From Xenorhabdus yunnanensis (GTDB lineage Bacteria; Pseudomonadota; Gammaproteobacteria; Enterobacterales; Enterobacteriaceae): a DNA stretch of 64,000 nt. The stretch covers positions 1-64,000 of the forward strand of contig NZ_JAQRFI010000001.1 of NCBI RefSeq assembly GCF_028598805.1. Reading direction: 5' to 3'. Under the pieces are notes generated by a model, which saw only the letters and a program-made list of their open reading frames with translations, ran no database searches and was not told the DNA's origin. The position numbers and the translations under genes were made by a program. Below, one piece after another: positions 1 through 11,997 of this stretch. Position 1 is the first letter of the stretch. The number at the start of each line of letters is the position of its first letter.

Positions 1-286
1 GTGCGGCGATGGCAGAGCTGGCACCGACATATTACCTTGTCGTTGCTGGCCCATGCAGTCCTGGCGGTTCTGCGGGTACAGGAGAAAAAAAACACCGGTA
101 GGCCGGGTTCCACTCAGTGTAGCGGAACTCCGTAAGCTGCTGTCAAAGCTGATGGAAAAAGCGGGAAAGACAATAGAACAGATTTTACATTGGTCAGACT
201 GGCGACGACGGCATCAATACCGGGCGCAACAATGTCACTACCGCCGCCGGGGAGATCATCGGCTTACAGAGCAATTACGGCTGTAG
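1..286 (+). pseudogene. Transposase C-terminal remnant, frameshifted (IS701-like)
   Basis: Frame 1 from the window edge reads a hydrophobic stretch ([20 protein letters not shown], then LR) typical of the C-terminal part of IS701-like DDE transposases. It then stops near 135. The adjacent frame continues the same protein with KTIEQILHWSDWRRRHQYRA and CHYRRRG, the basic tail seen in these transposases. The frame switch falls at an A-run near 84-92, so this is a frameshifted remnant or, less likely, a programmed frameshift. The N-terminal part and catalytic residues lie outside the window. The family call rests on remembered tail motifs. Confidence 0.6.
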
Positions 287-340
287 TATTAGACAGGAAA
301 AACCTGACATTGGCTCTCTCCACCATATGGAGGACTGGCG

Positions 341-356
<16 letters not shown>
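271..356 (+). promoter_or_regulatory. BglG-type antitermination site (RAT) overlapping a terminator hairpin
   Basis: A RAT-like stretch (ATTAC at 274-278, CAGG at 294-297, AAAACC to 304) runs into the left arm of a hairpin. The arms are AAAAACCTGACA at 298-309 and TGTCAGGTTTTT at 342-353, followed by more T residues. The layout and the AAAACCTGACAT core match the terminators flanking bglG in enterobacterial bgl operons, where the RNA-binding antiterminator stabilises the RAT. Here it lies directly before a truncated PTS gene, so it is a relic of a BglG-controlled operon. Confidence 0.6.
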
Positions 357-1374
<1,018 letters not shown>

Positions 1375-1427
1375 GCATCAATCTGAGTTCCCGCATAAGC
1401 CTTAAGTGTCCATGAAAGGAGATTTAA

Positions 1428-2704
<1,277 letters not shown>

Positions 2705-2732
2705 TTTTATCTTTTATCTTTTATCTTTTATC
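2705..2732. repeat. Four tandem copies of TTTTATC
   Basis: Four exact 7-bp units directly follow the stop codon of the broken glucosidase. This is one of many short tandem repeats in intergenic DNA of this window. Confidence 0.85.
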
Positions 2733-2751
2733 TATAAGCTCTCTTATCCAT

Positions 2752-2780
2752 AAGGTTCTGAGCTTGTTCAGAACCTTTAT
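2752..2780. terminator. Hairpin between the bgl remnant and mog
   Basis: Ten-base arms AAGGTTCTGA (2752-2761) and TCAGAACCTT (2768-2777) flank a 6-nt loop. The genes on either side converge, so it could end transcripts from both sides. The T-tract is weak. Confidence 0.55.
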
Positions 2781-2850
2781 GATATTCATTTATGTCATTC
2801 AATTATTGATAACAAAAAATTATTGATGACAAAGAGAAAAATGCGGGTTG

Positions 2851-3426
2851 TTAACGACGTGCGCTTTTTGGTCTGAATGCTGCCACAATGTTTTCATCCG
2901 TTTCAACATAAGGGCCGTCCAGCAGTTGGATGCAGTAGGGAACACTGGAAAAAATTCCTGCTACCAGTACCTTGCCATTTTCGTCTTTCAGTCCTTCCAG
3001 TGTTTCTGCGATGGCTTTAGGTTGTCCGGGAAGATTCAGAATCAGCGCTTGATTGCGGATCACTCCTACCTGTCGGGACAGGATTGCCGTTGGCACAAAT
3101 TGAAGGCTGATTTGGCGCATCTGTTCGCCAAATCCGGGCATTTCTCTATCAGCAATCGCCAGCGTTGCATCCGGTGTGACATCGCGGCGTGCTGGCCCTG
3201 TTCCTCCTGTGGTCAGAACCAGATGGCATCCGAGTTCATCGACCAATTCACACAATGTTTGCTCAATCAGGATTTGCTCATCAGGAATCAGGCGAGTTTC
3301 TACACTAAAAGGCGTAGTAATTGCTTTTGCGATCCATGTATTCAGTGCAGGCAGCCCCTTGTCCTGATAAATTCCGTTGGAAGCCCGATCAGAAACAGAC
3401 ACGAGGCCAATGCGCAATACGTTCAT
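2851..3426 (-). CDS. mog: Molybdopterin adenylyltransferase
   Basis: MogA activates molybdopterin by adenylation before molybdate insertion, the last stage of molybdenum cofactor synthesis in the cytoplasm. The 191-residue product closely follows the E. coli Mog protein, with the TTGGTGPARRDVTPDATL nucleotide/pterin-binding stretch, REMPGFGEQMR, and the C-terminal AAFRPKSARR. The ATG at 3426 (MNVLRIGLVSVSDRAS) is preceded by GAGG; an upstream in-frame ATG would add 20 residues with no counterpart in the family. It lies downstream of talB in the same direction, as in E. coli, but a terminator hairpin separates the two. Confidence 0.95.
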   Translation of the reverse strand: MNVLRIGLVSVSDRASNGIYQDKGLPALNTWIAKAITTPFSVETRLIPDEQILIEQTLCELVDELGCHLVLTTGGTGPARRDVTPDATLAIADREMPGFGEQMRQISLQFVPTAILSRQVGVIRNQALILNLPGQPKAIAETLEGLKDENGKVLVAGIFSSVPYCIQLLDGPYVETDENIVAAFRPKSARR

Positions 3427-3483
3427 ACAAACCTCAATTAACGATAAAAATAGAGAAAATGTTATTGATGGTGAAATGAAAAA

Positions 3484-3514
3484 CAAAAGGCGACTTATTA
3501 TGTCGCCTTTATAT
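3484..3514 (-). terminator. talB terminator
   Basis: Arms AAAGGCGAC (3486-3494) and GTCGCCTTT (3502-3510) form a 9-bp stem. On the minus strand this is followed by TTGTTTTTC, giving a Rho-independent terminator between talB and mog. Confidence 0.75.
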
Positions 3515-3540
3515 AAGAAAAAATAGCGGGTCGCCTAAGA

Positions 3541-4494
3541 TTACAGCAGATCAGCGATCATGCTCTCAAGTTTACCTTGGTCTACTGCAAACTTACGGAT
3601 GCCTTCCGCCAGTTTTTCAGTTGCCATTGCATCTTGATGATGGTTCCAGTAGAACTCAGCTTCAGTCATTGGGGTTGGACGCGCTTTGATTTCGCCTTCA
3701 TAGCCCAGCTTGCACTCAACTTCGCCTTCTGCTTCAGACAGCTCTTTCAGCAGTGCTGGAGAGATAGTCAGGCGGTCACAGCCAGCCAGTTCCAGAATTT
3801 CACCAGAGTTACGGAAACTTGCACCCATAACAACTGTGTTGTAGCCGTGTTCTTTGTAGTATTGATAAATTTCAGAAACGGAAGTCACACCTGGATCTTC
3901 ATGTGGTGCAAATTCTTTCTTGTCGCCATTTGCTTTGTACCAATCAAGGATACGGCCAACAAATGGGGAGATCAGATAGACACCAGCTTCTGCACAAGCA
4001 CGGGCTTGGGCGAAGGAGAACAGCAGGGTCAGGTTACAGTTGATGCCTTCTTTTTCCAGCTGTTCCGCAGCACGGATGCCCTGCCATGTGGAAGCCAGTT
4101 TGATCAGAATGCGATCATTGCTTATGCCCGCTTCGTTGTACAGTTTGATCAGACGTTTTGCTTTCGCTACGCTAGCTTCGGTGTCATAAGACAGGCGAGC
4201 ATCAACTTCAGTGGAAATACGGCCGGGGATCAGTTTCAGAATTTCCAGGCCAATGTTGACAGCCAATTTATCGCCGGCATCAATAAGTTGCTGTTCACGG
4301 GAATCGCTTTGACCACGTGCCCATTCAACGGCTTCATCAATCAGTTGGCGATATTCTGGAATTTGTGCTGCATTCAAAATCAGGGAAGGATTGGTGGTTG
4401 CGTCTTGCGGCTGATACAGTTTCATCGCCGCGATATCCCCGGTATCTGCTACTACTGTTGTCAGTTTACGCAGGGAAGTCAGTTTATCGGTCAT
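3541..4494 (-). CDS. talB: Transaldolase B
   Basis: This cytoplasmic pentose phosphate enzyme transfers a dihydroxyacetone unit between sedoheptulose 7-phosphate and glyceraldehyde 3-phosphate. The 317 residues match the family length. Visible signatures are [10 protein letters not shown] near the N-terminus, the [12 protein letters not shown] stretch bearing the Schiff-base lysine, [11 protein letters not shown], and [10 protein letters not shown]. The start ATG at 4494 gives the standard [11 protein letters not shown]-terminus. It shares its neighbourhood with mog and yaaA as in E. coli and has its own downstream terminator. Confidence 0.97.
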   Translation of the reverse strand: MTDKLTSLRKLTTVVADTGDIAAMKLYQPQDATTNPSLILNAAQIPEYRQLIDEAVEWARGQSDSREQQLIDAGDKLAVNIGLEILKLIPGRISTEVDARLSYDTEASVAKAKRLIKLYNEAGISNDRILIKLASTWQGIRAAEQLEKEGINCNLTLLFSFAQARACAEAGVYLISPFVGRILDWYKANGDKKEFAPHEDPGVTSVSEIYQYYKEHGYNTVVMGASFRNSGEILELAGCDRLTISPALLKELSEAEGEVECKLGYEGEIKARPTPMTEAEFYWNHHQDAMATEKLAEGIRKFAVDQGKLESMIADLL

Positions 4495-4664
4495 GTTTAA
4501 TATCTCATCGTTATACGTAAAATCTTTGGCAACGTTGCCTCGCCATCCCGTGATAATAACATGGTCAAGCGCGGCTGTAAGGAAGGAAAATCCTATCGCT
4601 GATATTCTCCCCTTTCTGTTTTTTTTGCTAAAGTAGGGAAAGTTTGGATTATTAGGAAAAAATA

Positions 4665-5441
4665 ATGCTTATTACCATTTCACCTGCAAAAACACTCGAT
4701 TATGAAAGTCCACTTGCGACAGAAAAATTTAGCCAACCATTATTATTGGCGGAATCCCAACAACTGATTGATGTTTGCCGGGTTTTAACACCTGCGAAAA
4801 TCGGCAGTTTGATGAGTATTAGTGATAAATTGGCGGGATTGAATGCTGCTCGTTTTGGTGAATGGCAGCCAAATTTCACACTAGAAAATGCTCGTCAGGC
4901 GATTTTGGCATTTAAGGGCGATGTTTATACTGGTATGCAGGCAGAAACTTTCTCAGCTGAAGATTTTGATTTTGCTCAAACGCATTTGAGGATTTTATCT
5001 GGCTTGTATGGGGTTTTGCGCCCTCTCGATTTGATGCAGCCTTATCGTTTGGAAATGGGAATTAAACTGGAAAATCCGCGTGGTAAAGATCTGTATAAGT
5101 TTTGGGGCGATCGTATTACTGAAAACTTGAATACAGCACTGGAACAGCAAGACGATGATATTTTGGTTAATCTGGCATCAGATGAGTATTTCAAATCGGT
5201 AAATACCAAAAAATTGACCGCCCGGATTATCAAACCTGTTTTCCTTGATGAAAAAAATGGCAAATACAAAGTCATTAGTTTCTATGCTAAAAAAGCCCGT
5301 GGATTGATGAGCCGTTTTATTATTCAGAATCAACTGACCGATCCAGCTCGGCTGGTGGAATTCAATCTGGAAGGGTATGTCTTTGATGAGTCTCTTTCCA
5401 AAGGAAATGAGCTGGTATTTAAGCGCACTGAGCAGCATTAA
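4665..5441 (+). CDS. yaaA: Peroxide stress protein YaaA (DUF328/UPF0246)
   Basis: The 258-residue protein starts [16 protein letters not shown], the hallmark of the YaaA family, which in E. coli lowers free intracellular iron during peroxide stress. The family motifs [25 protein letters not shown] and SDEYFKSV are intact. A Shine-Dalgarno (TTAGGA) precedes the ATG. It is transcribed divergently from talB and convergently with thrC. The molecular activity is poorly defined; reported DNA binding of family members is from general knowledge, not visible here. Confidence 0.95.
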   Translation: MLITISPAKTLDYESPLATEKFSQPLLLAESQQLIDVCRVLTPAKIGSLMSISDKLAGLNAARFGEWQPNFTLENARQAILAFKGDVYTGMQAETFSAEDFDFAQTHLRILSGLYGVLRPLDLMQPYRLEMGIKLENPRGKDLYKFWGDRITENLNTALEQQDDDILVNLASDEYFKSVNTKKLTARIIKPVFLDEKNGKYKVISFYAKKARGLMSRFIIQNQLTDPARLVEFNLEGYVFDESLSKGNELVFKRTEQH

Positions 5442-5455
5442 TCTTTCAACATAAC

Positions 5456-5490
5456 TTATTTACAATATAAATTTATTTACAATATAAATA
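5456..5490. repeat. Two tandem 17-bp units after yaaA
   Basis: TTATTTACAATATAAAT-like units begin at 5456 and 5473 with a 17-bp period, just beyond the yaaA stop codon. Confidence 0.8.
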
Positions 5491-5504
5491 GAGTCCAGTA
5501 TGGA

Positions 5505-5534
5505 ATCACTCCACCCATTCATAGGGGGAGTGAT
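5505..5534. terminator. Hairpin between convergent yaaA and thrC
   Basis: Arms ATCACTCC (5505-5512) and GGAGTGAT (5527-5534) pair across a 14-nt loop. There is no strong T-tract, so termination strength is uncertain. Confidence 0.4.
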
Positions 5535-5544
5535 AAATACTATG

Positions 5545-6837
5545 TTATTTCGGCGCTCTTTCCATCAGGAATTCACGCAACGTTGAAAAATCAGCAGGTA
5601 AAAAGTGTGATAGCAAAGCTAAATCGGCTCGATCTGCCAATTCTACAGGTAATGGCAATGTCTGGCCCAGGGTTGCTTCGACACTTTCCTTGAATTTGGC
5701 TGGATGAGCGGTGCCCAAGAATAAGCCATATTCTCCTTCTTGCAATTGATCACGCAAGACACGATAAGCGATGGCAGCATGCGGTTCGGAAATATAGCCT
5801 TTTGCCGCTAGTTCACGCATGGTGCTTTGAGTAGTCGCGTCATCCACAACTCCGTTAGCCAGTTCACTCAGTGCCCAGCCTTTGCGTTTGAACAGTTCTT
5901 CAATGCGCGGCCAGTTATTGGGCTGACTGACATCCATTGCATTGGACAGAGTCGGGATAGTCTGATGCGGCATCCAACTACCTTCTGCTAAATAACGGGG
6001 AACTGTATCATTGACATTAGTTGCCGCAACAAAACGTTTTATCGGTAGTCCCAGCGATTTTGCCAGTAGCCCGGCGGTCAAATTACCGAAATTGCCACTT
6101 GGGACGGAAATGACCAATTGCTCACGTTTTTCTACAGAGATCTGCGCAACCGCTTCAAAGTAATAACAGATTTGTGCCAGTAGGCGGCTGATATTAATTG
6201 AGTTGGCTGAATTGAGATGCAAGGCTTGCTTCAATTCTTCGTCATCAAAAGCCTGTTTGACCAAGGCCTGACAAACATCGAAATCTCCTTTGATAGCGAC
6301 TGTATGGATATTGCCACCCAGAGTACAAAAGAGTTTTTCTTGCAATGGGCTGATTTTGCCTTCGGGATAGAGGATCACAACCTGTACGTTATTCAAACCA
6401 TAGAAAGCATGGGCAACTGCGGCACCGGTATCACCGGATGTTGCTGTTAAAATAGTAACGGGCTTTTCTCCCGCGATCTGCGCAAGAATTTGAGCCATGA
6501 AACGACCGCCAAAGTCTTTGAAAGCCAGTGTTGGGCCGTGATAAAGCTCCAGTGAAGCGATATCATCTTCGACAGCGGTTACGGGAGCAGGGAAAGCAAA
6601 AGCGTTCTGCACTCGGTCTGCTAATTGCTCTGTGGAAATTTCATCGCCAATAAAGGCGGAGAGAATGCGTTGGCTGCGGCTGACAAAATCCAATTTCAAT
6701 AAGTCGTCAATCTCATCACGGCTGAATTCTGGTAAATCCTGCGGAAAAAAGAGGCCTTGTCGCTTACCCAACCCTTGTTTTACCGCTTGTGAAAAACTGA
6801 CCTGCTCACTGCTGTCTTTTAAGTTATATAATTTCAT
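5545..6837 (-). CDS. thrC: Threonine synthase
   Basis: ThrC is a PLP enzyme that converts O-phosphohomoserine to threonine, the last step of the pathway. The 430-residue product starts MKLYNLKDSSEQVSFSQAVKQG and carries the PLP-lysine motif HGPTLAFKDFGGRFM, the phosphate-binding TSGDTGAA, and VSVPSGNFGNLTAG. The ATG at 6837 was chosen because it gives the family N-terminus; the frame is open 14 codons further upstream into thrB. It is the last gene of thrABC, with only 2 nt between the thrB stop and its start, so it is cotranscribed and probably translationally coupled. Confidence 0.97.
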   Translation of the reverse strand: MKLYNLKDSSEQVSFSQAVKQGLGKRQGLFFPQDLPEFSRDEIDDLLKLDFVSRSQRILSAFIGDEISTEQLADRVQNAFAFPAPVTAVEDDIASLELYHGPTLAFKDFGGRFMAQILAQIAGEKPVTILTATSGDTGAAVAHAFYGLNNVQVVILYPEGKISPLQEKLFCTLGGNIHTVAIKGDFDVCQALVKQAFDDEELKQALHLNSANSINISRLLAQICYYFEAVAQISVEKREQLVISVPSGNFGNLTAGLLAKSLGLPIKRFVAATNVNDTVPRYLAEGSWMPHQTIPTLSNAMDVSQPNNWPRIEELFKRKGWALSELANGVVDDATTQSTMRELAAKGYISEPHAAIAYRVLRDQLQEGEYGLFLGTAHPAKFKESVEATLGQTLPLPVELADRADLALLSHFLPADFSTLREFLMERAPK

Positions 6838-6839
6838 GG

Positions 6840-7772
6840 TTACTTTACCTGTCGTGCGCCTGCGAGATCCAGACGGCAAATATGTACAAAGCCTTCATCA
6901 TTCTGTACGTAATTTTGTTGCAGCCATTGTGAGACTTCTTCTGCTACAGCCATTTCATTACAAATGGCAAAGAGGGTTGGGCCTGAACCTGAAATACTGC
7001 ACGCCAGCGCCCCTAACTTTTTGACCGTATCACGTGCGTTGGCAAATCCTGGTAAGAGTTTTGTGCGATAAGGCTCCGCGACAACATCTTTCATTAATTT
7101 GGCAGCCAATTCTGGTTGTTGGGTATGACAAGCGTGAATAAAACCAGCAAAATGACGTCCATGCTCAATGATGTCATTGCGGACATAGTGTTTTGGCAGA
7201 ATCGCACGGGCTTCTGATGTTGATACTCTGATGCCGGGATAAGCCATTACCCACAACCAATCATCAAACGCGGGAACCGACAGGCAGGTAGTATCTTCCT
7301 GGGATAAAATTAATTGTAGCCCTCCTAAATAGCAGGGAGCGACATTATCATAATGAACACTACCGGAAATGCGTCCTTCTAATTCTCCCATCATGTCCAG
7401 CAACTGGTTTTGGTTAAATGGGCGGCCTGCATACTCATTCAATGCCACCAGACCCGCAACGACAGAACAGGCACTAGAGCCTAATCCTGAACCAATCGGC
7501 ATATTTTTCTCTAATGTCAAGGCAACGGGCAATTTTTCCCCCAGCCGTTGACAAAAAAGCTGCCAGCATTGGTAGACAATATTTTCTTTGGGATCAGTAG
7601 GTAACTTGCCGACAAATCGTCCTTTATTATTCAGACTGAAACTTTCAGCTTCACTTACGGAGACACAATCTCCAAGCAACGAGCCATCAACGGGAGAAAC
7701 CGCTGCGCCGAGCACATCAAATCCGACGCCAACGTTCCCGATAGAAGCAGGCGCATAAACCCTGACAACCAT
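6840..7772 (-). CDS. thrB: Homoserine kinase
   Basis: This GHMP-family kinase phosphorylates homoserine with ATP. The 310-residue product shows the family order: [17 protein letters not shown] at the N-terminus, the ATP-binding motif [17 protein letters not shown], and the C-terminal [12 protein letters not shown]. The ATG at 7772 overlaps the thrA stop as TAATG, a standard sign of translational coupling inside the thr operon. Length and motifs look intact. Confidence 0.97.
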   Translation of the reverse strand: MVVRVYAPASIGNVGVGFDVLGAAVSPVDGSLLGDCVSVSEAESFSLNNKGRFVGKLPTDPKENIVYQCWQLFCQRLGEKLPVALTLEKNMPIGSGLGSSACSVVAGLVALNEYAGRPFNQNQLLDMMGELEGRISGSVHYDNVAPCYLGGLQLILSQEDTTCLSVPAFDDWLWVMAYPGIRVSTSEARAILPKHYVRNDIIEHGRHFAGFIHACHTQQPELAAKLMKDVVAEPYRTKLLPGFANARDTVKKLGALACSISGSGPTLFAICNEMAVAEEVSQWLQQNYVQNDEGFVHICRLDLAGARQVK

Positions 7773-10261
7773 TAAACCCCCAATTTCCATGATAGAGTGC
7801 GTAATATATCAGCAAAAACCCCTGCTGCCGTTACATCATTCCCTGCGCCATAACCACGCAATACCAGCGGGATGGGTTGATAATAACGGGTATAGAAAGC
7901 CAACGCATTTTCGCCGTTCTTGACTTTATAAAGTGGATCGTTGCCATCAACAGAGACCATTTTCACTGTACAACGGCCATGTTCAATCAGGCCAACATAA
8001 CGCAAAACTTTCCCTTGTTCAGCGGCATCCTCAGCACGTTGGCTGAATTCCTGATCCAATTGCGGCAAATGTTGCAGGAAACTGCCAACATCGCCACTGG
8101 CATCGAAAGATGCTGGTAAAACTGGTTCAACATGGATATCTCCCAGTTCCAGTTCATAGCCCGCCTCTCGCGCCAAGATCAGCAGTTTTCGGGCAACATC
8201 CATGCCTGAGAGATCATCCCGTGGATCAGGTTCAGTAAAGCCCTTCTCTTTTGCCAGCATGGTTGCTTGTGAAAGCGTCATACCTTCATCCAACATGCCG
8301 AAAATGTAGGACAGAGAACCAGATAGGATGCCACTGAATTGGACTAATTCATCACCGGCATTAAGCAGATTCTGTAAGTTTTCGATAACAGGCAATCCAG
8401 CCCCTACGTTGGTGTCATACAGAAATTTGCGTTTTGATTTTTCTGCCGCCTGACGGATTTGGCGGTAATAAGCCATCGACAAAGTATTGGCTTTTTTGTT
8501 CGGTGTAACAATGTTAAAGCCGTCGCTGAGGAAGCTGGCATATTGTTCTGCAATCGACTGATTAGAAGTGCAGTCCACAATGACCGGATTCAGGAGATGG
8601 TACTCCTTTTCAAGACGGATCAGACGACTCAGGCTAAAAGGCTCAGTTGCTTCTGAGAGCGCTTGTTGCCAGTTATCCAAACAGATGCCTTGCATATCAG
8701 TCAACAAAGCGCGGGAATTGGCTATACCACAGACGCGTAGTTCGATGTGTTTCTGCTTGAGCCAGGTTTGTTGACGGCGTATTTGCTCGATTAAAGCACT
8801 GCCCACACCACCTACACCGACAACAAAGACCTCAACAACTTGAGCAGTGTTAAACAGCATTTGGTGACAGAGTCGGACAGCCGTAGTTGCTGCATCATTT
8901 TCAATTACAGCGGAAATGGAACGTTCGGAAGAGCCTTGTGCAATAGCAATGATGTTGATGTTGGCGCGTGTCAAGGCGGAGAAAAAGCGGGCTGAAATTC
9001 CTCTCTGGGTACGCATGCCATCTCCAACGACTGAGATGATGGCAAGATTATTCATGACGTCGATGGGATCAAGTACGCCATCTTTTAATTCCAGATAAAA
9101 CTCTTCTGTTAATGCCTTTTGCGCTTTCAGCAGCTCTTTTTGTGGCACACAGAAACTGATGCTGTATTCCGATGAAGACTGTGTAATCAACACAACAGAA
9201 ATACCTTTGCGTGACATGACGGAAAATATCCGTGCTGCCATCCCGACCATGCCTTTCATTCCGGGTCCGGAAACGTTGATCATCGCCATATGATTCAGGT
9301 TAGTAATACCCTTAATCGGCATGTCCTGATCTTTTTGTTCATCACGAACGGGAGTATTGCCAATAGGAGTATTGCCAATAAAAGTACCAGGTACATCGGG
9401 ATTGGCAGTGTTTTTTATCAGGCAAGGAATTTGAAATTGGGCAATGGGGGCGATGGTACGGGGATGAAGAACTGTCGCACCGAAATACGATAATTCCATC
9501 GCTTCTTGGTATGACAGGCTTCTCAGCAAGCGTGCATCTTTAACCGCCCTTGGATCACACGTGTAAACACCGTCTACATCAGTCCAGATTTCGCAACAAT
9601 CTGCTTGCAGACAGGCCGCCAGTACTGCGGCTGAATAGTCAGAGCCATTGCGTCCCAGCACGACCAATTCGCCATTTTCATTACCCGCAGTGAAGCCAGC
9701 CATCAGGATGATGTGGTCAGCAGGAATGTTAAGTTCAGCAATTCGTTTGGAAGATTCATGGATATCAACGGTGGATTCGAGACAATACCCATGCGCCAAA
9801 AGGTTTTTGACGGGATCAATGACAGTCACTTTATGGCCACGAGCCTGTAATACTGCTTCCATGATAGCAATCGACAGTTTTTCACCACGACAGATCAGGG
9901 AGGCATTAATGCTATCTGGACATTGTTTTAACAAGGAAATGCCGTGCAGAATCTGCTTAAGGCTGGCTAGTTCACGCTCTACTATCCCTTTCAGCCGCTC
10001 ATAATCAAACCCTGCTTGTTGCTCTTTTAACCCTGACAGCAAATCAGTAAAGATTTGGGTGGCATCGCTCATATTGGAAACAATGTCTTGCCCTGCGATC
10101 GTTTTTTCAATCATTGCCACCAGATGGTTGGTGATCTTTGCCGGTGCAGAGAGTACTAAGGCAATTTGCCCAAGGGATAACTCATTCTCGGCGATATCTG
10201 CGACACTCAGTACACGGCGGTGATTTGCAACTGAGGTTCCCCCAAATTTCAATACTCTCAT
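7772..10261 (-). CDS. thrA: Bifunctional aspartokinase I / homoserine dehydrogenase I
   Basis: The N-terminal aspartokinase domain starts [13 protein letters not shown] and includes [17 protein letters not shown]. Two ACT-type regulatory segments follow (around [19 protein letters not shown] and [20 protein letters not shown]), then the dehydrogenase with its NAD(P)-binding [11 protein letters not shown] and catalytic region VTPNKKANT. The protein is 829 residues, slightly longer than the 820 of E. coli. The excess lies near residue 294-304, where IGNTP is duplicated by an exact 15-bp DNA repeat. An in-frame ATG two codons upstream (10267) is the alternative start; both follow AGGAG. Expression is controlled by the upstream leader and attenuator, and the enzyme is expected to be threonine-sensitive. 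Confidence 0.97.
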   Translation of the reverse strand: MRVLKFGGTSVANHRRVLSVADIAENELSLGQIALVLSAPAKITNHLVAMIEKTIAGQDIVSNMSDATQIFTDLLSGLKEQQAGFDYERLKGIVERELASLKQILHGISLLKQCPDSINASLICRGEKLSIAIMEAVLQARGHKVTVIDPVKNLLAHGYCLESTVDIHESSKRIAELNIPADHIILMAGFTAGNENGELVVLGRNGSDYSAAVLAACLQADCCEIWTDVDGVYTCDPRAVKDARLLRSLSYQEAMELSYFGATVLHPRTIAPIAQFQIPCLIKNTANPDVPGTFIGNTPIGNTPVRDEQKDQDMPIKGITNLNHMAMINVSGPGMKGMVGMAARIFSVMSRKGISVVLITQSSSEYSISFCVPQKELLKAQKALTEEFYLELKDGVLDPIDVMNNLAIISVVGDGMRTQRGISARFFSALTRANINIIAIAQGSSERSISAVIENDAATTAVRLCHQMLFNTAQVVEVFVVGVGGVGSALIEQIRRQQTWLKQKHIELRVCGIANSRALLTDMQGICLDNWQQALSEATEPFSLSRLIRLEKEYHLLNPVIVDCTSNQSIAEQYASFLSDGFNIVTPNKKANTLSMAYYRQIRQAAEKSKRKFLYDTNVGAGLPVIENLQNLLNAGDELVQFSGILSGSLSYIFGMLDEGMTLSQATMLAKEKGFTEPDPRDDLSGMDVARKLLILAREAGYELELGDIHVEPVLPASFDASGDVGSFLQHLPQLDQEFSQRAEDAAEQGKVLRYVGLIEHGRCTVKMVSVDGNDPLYKVKNGENALAFYTRYYQPIPLVLRGYGAGNDVTAAGVFADILRTLSWKLGV
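9351..9380. repeat. In-frame 15-bp tandem duplication within thrA
   Basis: GGAGTATTGCCAATA occurs twice without a gap (9351-9365 and 9366-9380), duplicating the residues IGNTP on the minus strand in the linker before the regulatory domain. Confidence 0.9.
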
Positions 10262-10287
10262 TAACATTCTTCTCCTGATTTTCTGCC

Positions 10288-10321
10288 AAAAAAAAGCCCG
10301 TATCTTGTGGGATACGGGCTT
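10288..10321 (-). terminator. thr operon attenuator terminator
   Basis: On the minus strand a 10-bp GC-rich stem (arms AGCCCGTATC and GATACGGGCT, at 10295-10304 and 10311-10320) is followed by eight T residues. It lies between the threonine/isoleucine-rich leader peptide and thrA, the classic position of the thr attenuator. Confidence 0.93.
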
Positions 10322-10343
10322 ATTGTTATTTTATGTGTATGCG

Positions 10344-10415
10344 TCAGCCCGCACCGCAACTCATGGTTCCGGTGGTAATCGTGGTGGTAGTTATAGTGGC
10401 ATTTATAAGAGCCAT
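10344..10415 (-). CDS. thrL: thr operon leader peptide
   Basis: A 23-codon frame on the minus strand starts MALINATI and ends MSCGAG. It contains eight threonine and three isoleucine codons, with four threonines in a row in the centre. Ribosome stalling at these codons when charged Thr-tRNA or Ile-tRNA is scarce would favour the antiterminated RNA fold and let transcription pass the hairpin at 10288-10321. The ending GAG followed by a stop matches the enterobacterial ThrL pattern. An ORF on the opposite strand over the same bases is an artefact. Confidence 0.92.
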   Translation of the reverse strand: MALINATITTTTITTGTMSCGAG

Positions 10416-11099
10416 TTTTTTTGGGCTGATATGGTGCATAGTTTCCTGTCTGTCTTTTGATTTGTTTGACCCTATATTGGGTAAATTAAATTGTGGTCAA
10501 TGTCAAATATTTTTTAGGATGAAAGAAGAAAAAATCATCATTTTTTGTATCGTAATTATTCAAAATATAACAAAATGGACGAATTATTATCTGGCTAATT
10601 GGATTTTTTACTAGCATTTAATTTTGTAAAAAACATATTTTGTAATTATTTTATCTTTATGATAAAAACGTGCTGTTTGGATATTTTAATGCCGAGCCAA
10701 TCTCTTCAAGCATTCACGAGATCTCGATGTTAATTAACATATTTCATTCAAGTTAATAACAAATAACCTAAACTAAAATTAACAATTACAATTAATGTTA
10801 ACGTGCTACAATTGGTTTTGATATGCATCAACAAAAGTTAGTTTTTTTAGAAGGCAAATGCATTACTAGCTGTTATATTGCTGTTAATAGATTAATATAG
10901 TGCCTTGTTTAAATCGGGTTTTTTCAGGTATGTACCCTCCGGCAAAGCGACGCTGGCTTTTAGCGTAAAACATATCAAAATATTTATTTTGGGCATAAGC
11001 TGGTTTTTTGTGACTCAGAACAAAATCAGCATATTTTCTTTTCATAATAACAGCTTGTGTCACACAGATTCTGTTTTTTAGCGATTTTAGGTAGCAACC
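10416..11099. other. AT-rich intergenic region between thrL and arcA
   Basis: About 680 bp contain the divergent promoter regions of the thr operon and arcA. No protein is recognised. A minus-strand frame (10884-11114, or from an internal ATG at 11045) spans the place where E. coli has yjjY, but it shows no clear Shine-Dalgarno and I see no resemblance to YjjY. Confidence 0.6.
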
Positions 11100-11816
11100 A
11101 TGCAAACCCCGCACATTTTGATTGTTGAAGACGAAATTGTCACACGCAATACCCTTAAAAGCATTTTTGAAGCTGAAGGGTATGTCGTTTATGAAGCTAC
11201 TGACGGTTCAGAAATGCACAACATTCTGTCAGATAACGCTATCAATTTAGTGATTATGGATATCAATCTGCCAGGTAAAAACGGGTTACTACTTGCCCGT
11301 GAATTACGCGAGCAGGCAAATGTCGCTTTGATGTTCTTAACAGGCCGTGACAATGAAGTGGACAAAATCCTTGGTCTCGAAATCGGTGCTGATGACTATA
11401 TAACCAAGCCATTTAACCCGCGTGAGTTAACCATCCGTGCGCGGAATTTGCTTTCGCGGACAATGAATCTGAATCATTCAGGTGAAGAACGCCGTCAAGT
11501 TGAAAGCTATAAGTTCAGTGGTTGGGAGCTGGATATCAATAGCCGCTCTTTGGTTAGCCCAATGGGAGATCAGTACAAACTGCCGCGTAGCGAATTCCGT
11601 GCGATGCTTCATTTCTGTGAGAATCCAGGAAAAATCCAGACCCGTGCAGAGTTGTTGAAAAAAATGACTGGCCGTGAACTGAAGCCTCACGATCGTACTG
11701 TTGATGTTACTATTCGTCGTATTCGTAAACACTTTGAGTCGACACCAGATATCCCAGAAATCATTGTGACCATCCACGGTGAAGGTTACCGTTTCTGTGG
11801 TGTGTTAGAAGACTAA
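11100..11816 (+). CDS. arcA: Two-component response regulator ArcA
   Basis: ArcA is the response regulator of the ArcBA system that adjusts respiratory and fermentative gene expression to redox state. The 238-residue protein has a receiver domain with the acidic pair in VEDE, the phospho-acceptor Asp54 in VIMDINLPG, and the conserved lysine in [10 protein letters not shown] winged-helix OmpR-type DNA-binding domain follows (about 130-235: [26 protein letters not shown]). Length and sequence are near identical to the E. coli protein. The gene stands alone, divergent from thrLABC and convergent with creA. Confidence 0.98.
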   Translation: MQTPHILIVEDEIVTRNTLKSIFEAEGYVVYEATDGSEMHNILSDNAINLVIMDINLPGKNGLLLARELREQANVALMFLTGRDNEVDKILGLEIGADDYITKPFNPRELTIRARNLLSRTMNLNHSGEERRQVESYKFSGWELDINSRSLVSPMGDQYKLPRSEFRAMLHFCENPGKIQTRAELLKKMTGRELKPHDRTVDVTIRRIRKHFESTPDIPEIIVTIHGEGYRFCGVLED

Positions 11817-11854
11817 TTGATACCTTTTCGATACTTCTTTAGAGGTATTATTTT

Positions 11855-11901
11855 TTATAGGTAGATAGCCTTATAGGTAGATAGCTTTATAGGCACATAA
11901 T
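11855..11901. repeat. Three tandem 16-bp units after arcA
   Basis: Units of the type TTATAGGTAGATAGCC start at 11855, 11871 and 11887, the third diverged. They lie between the arcA stop and its terminator. Confidence 0.8.
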
Positions 11902-11927
11902 CGTTTGATTGTGATGTAGCTTATTTG

Positions 11928-11970
11928 TCAAAAAGCCCTGATGTCATAAAACATACAGGGCTTTTTTTGG
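11928..11970. terminator. Terminator between convergent arcA and creA
   Basis: Arms AAAAAGCCCTG and CAGGGCTTTTTTT surround a short loop. An A-run precedes and a T-run follows, so the hairpin can act on both strands. Confidence 0.85.
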
Positions 11971-11997
11971 GGGGAGGTGTTTGCTTTAATGAGCTAT

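Noticed and set aside
2848-3441. 197-codon plus-strand ORF over mog
   Set aside because: Antisense reading of a clearly recognisable mog gene. Long antisense ORFs also lie over talB (3577-4500) and creA-free regions for the same reason.
10333-10614. Plus-strand ORF of 93 codons, hydrophobic, over the thr leader
   Set aside because: Its hydrophobic VVVIV-type run is the antisense reading of the Thr/Ile codons of thrL. The minus-strand leader plus attenuator fully explains the region.
10884-11114. Minus-strand ORF of 76 codons divergent from arcA
   Set aside because: It overlaps the arcA start and has no clear Shine-Dalgarno. It sits where E. coli has yjjY but does not resemble it. Conservation in relatives would be needed to accept it.
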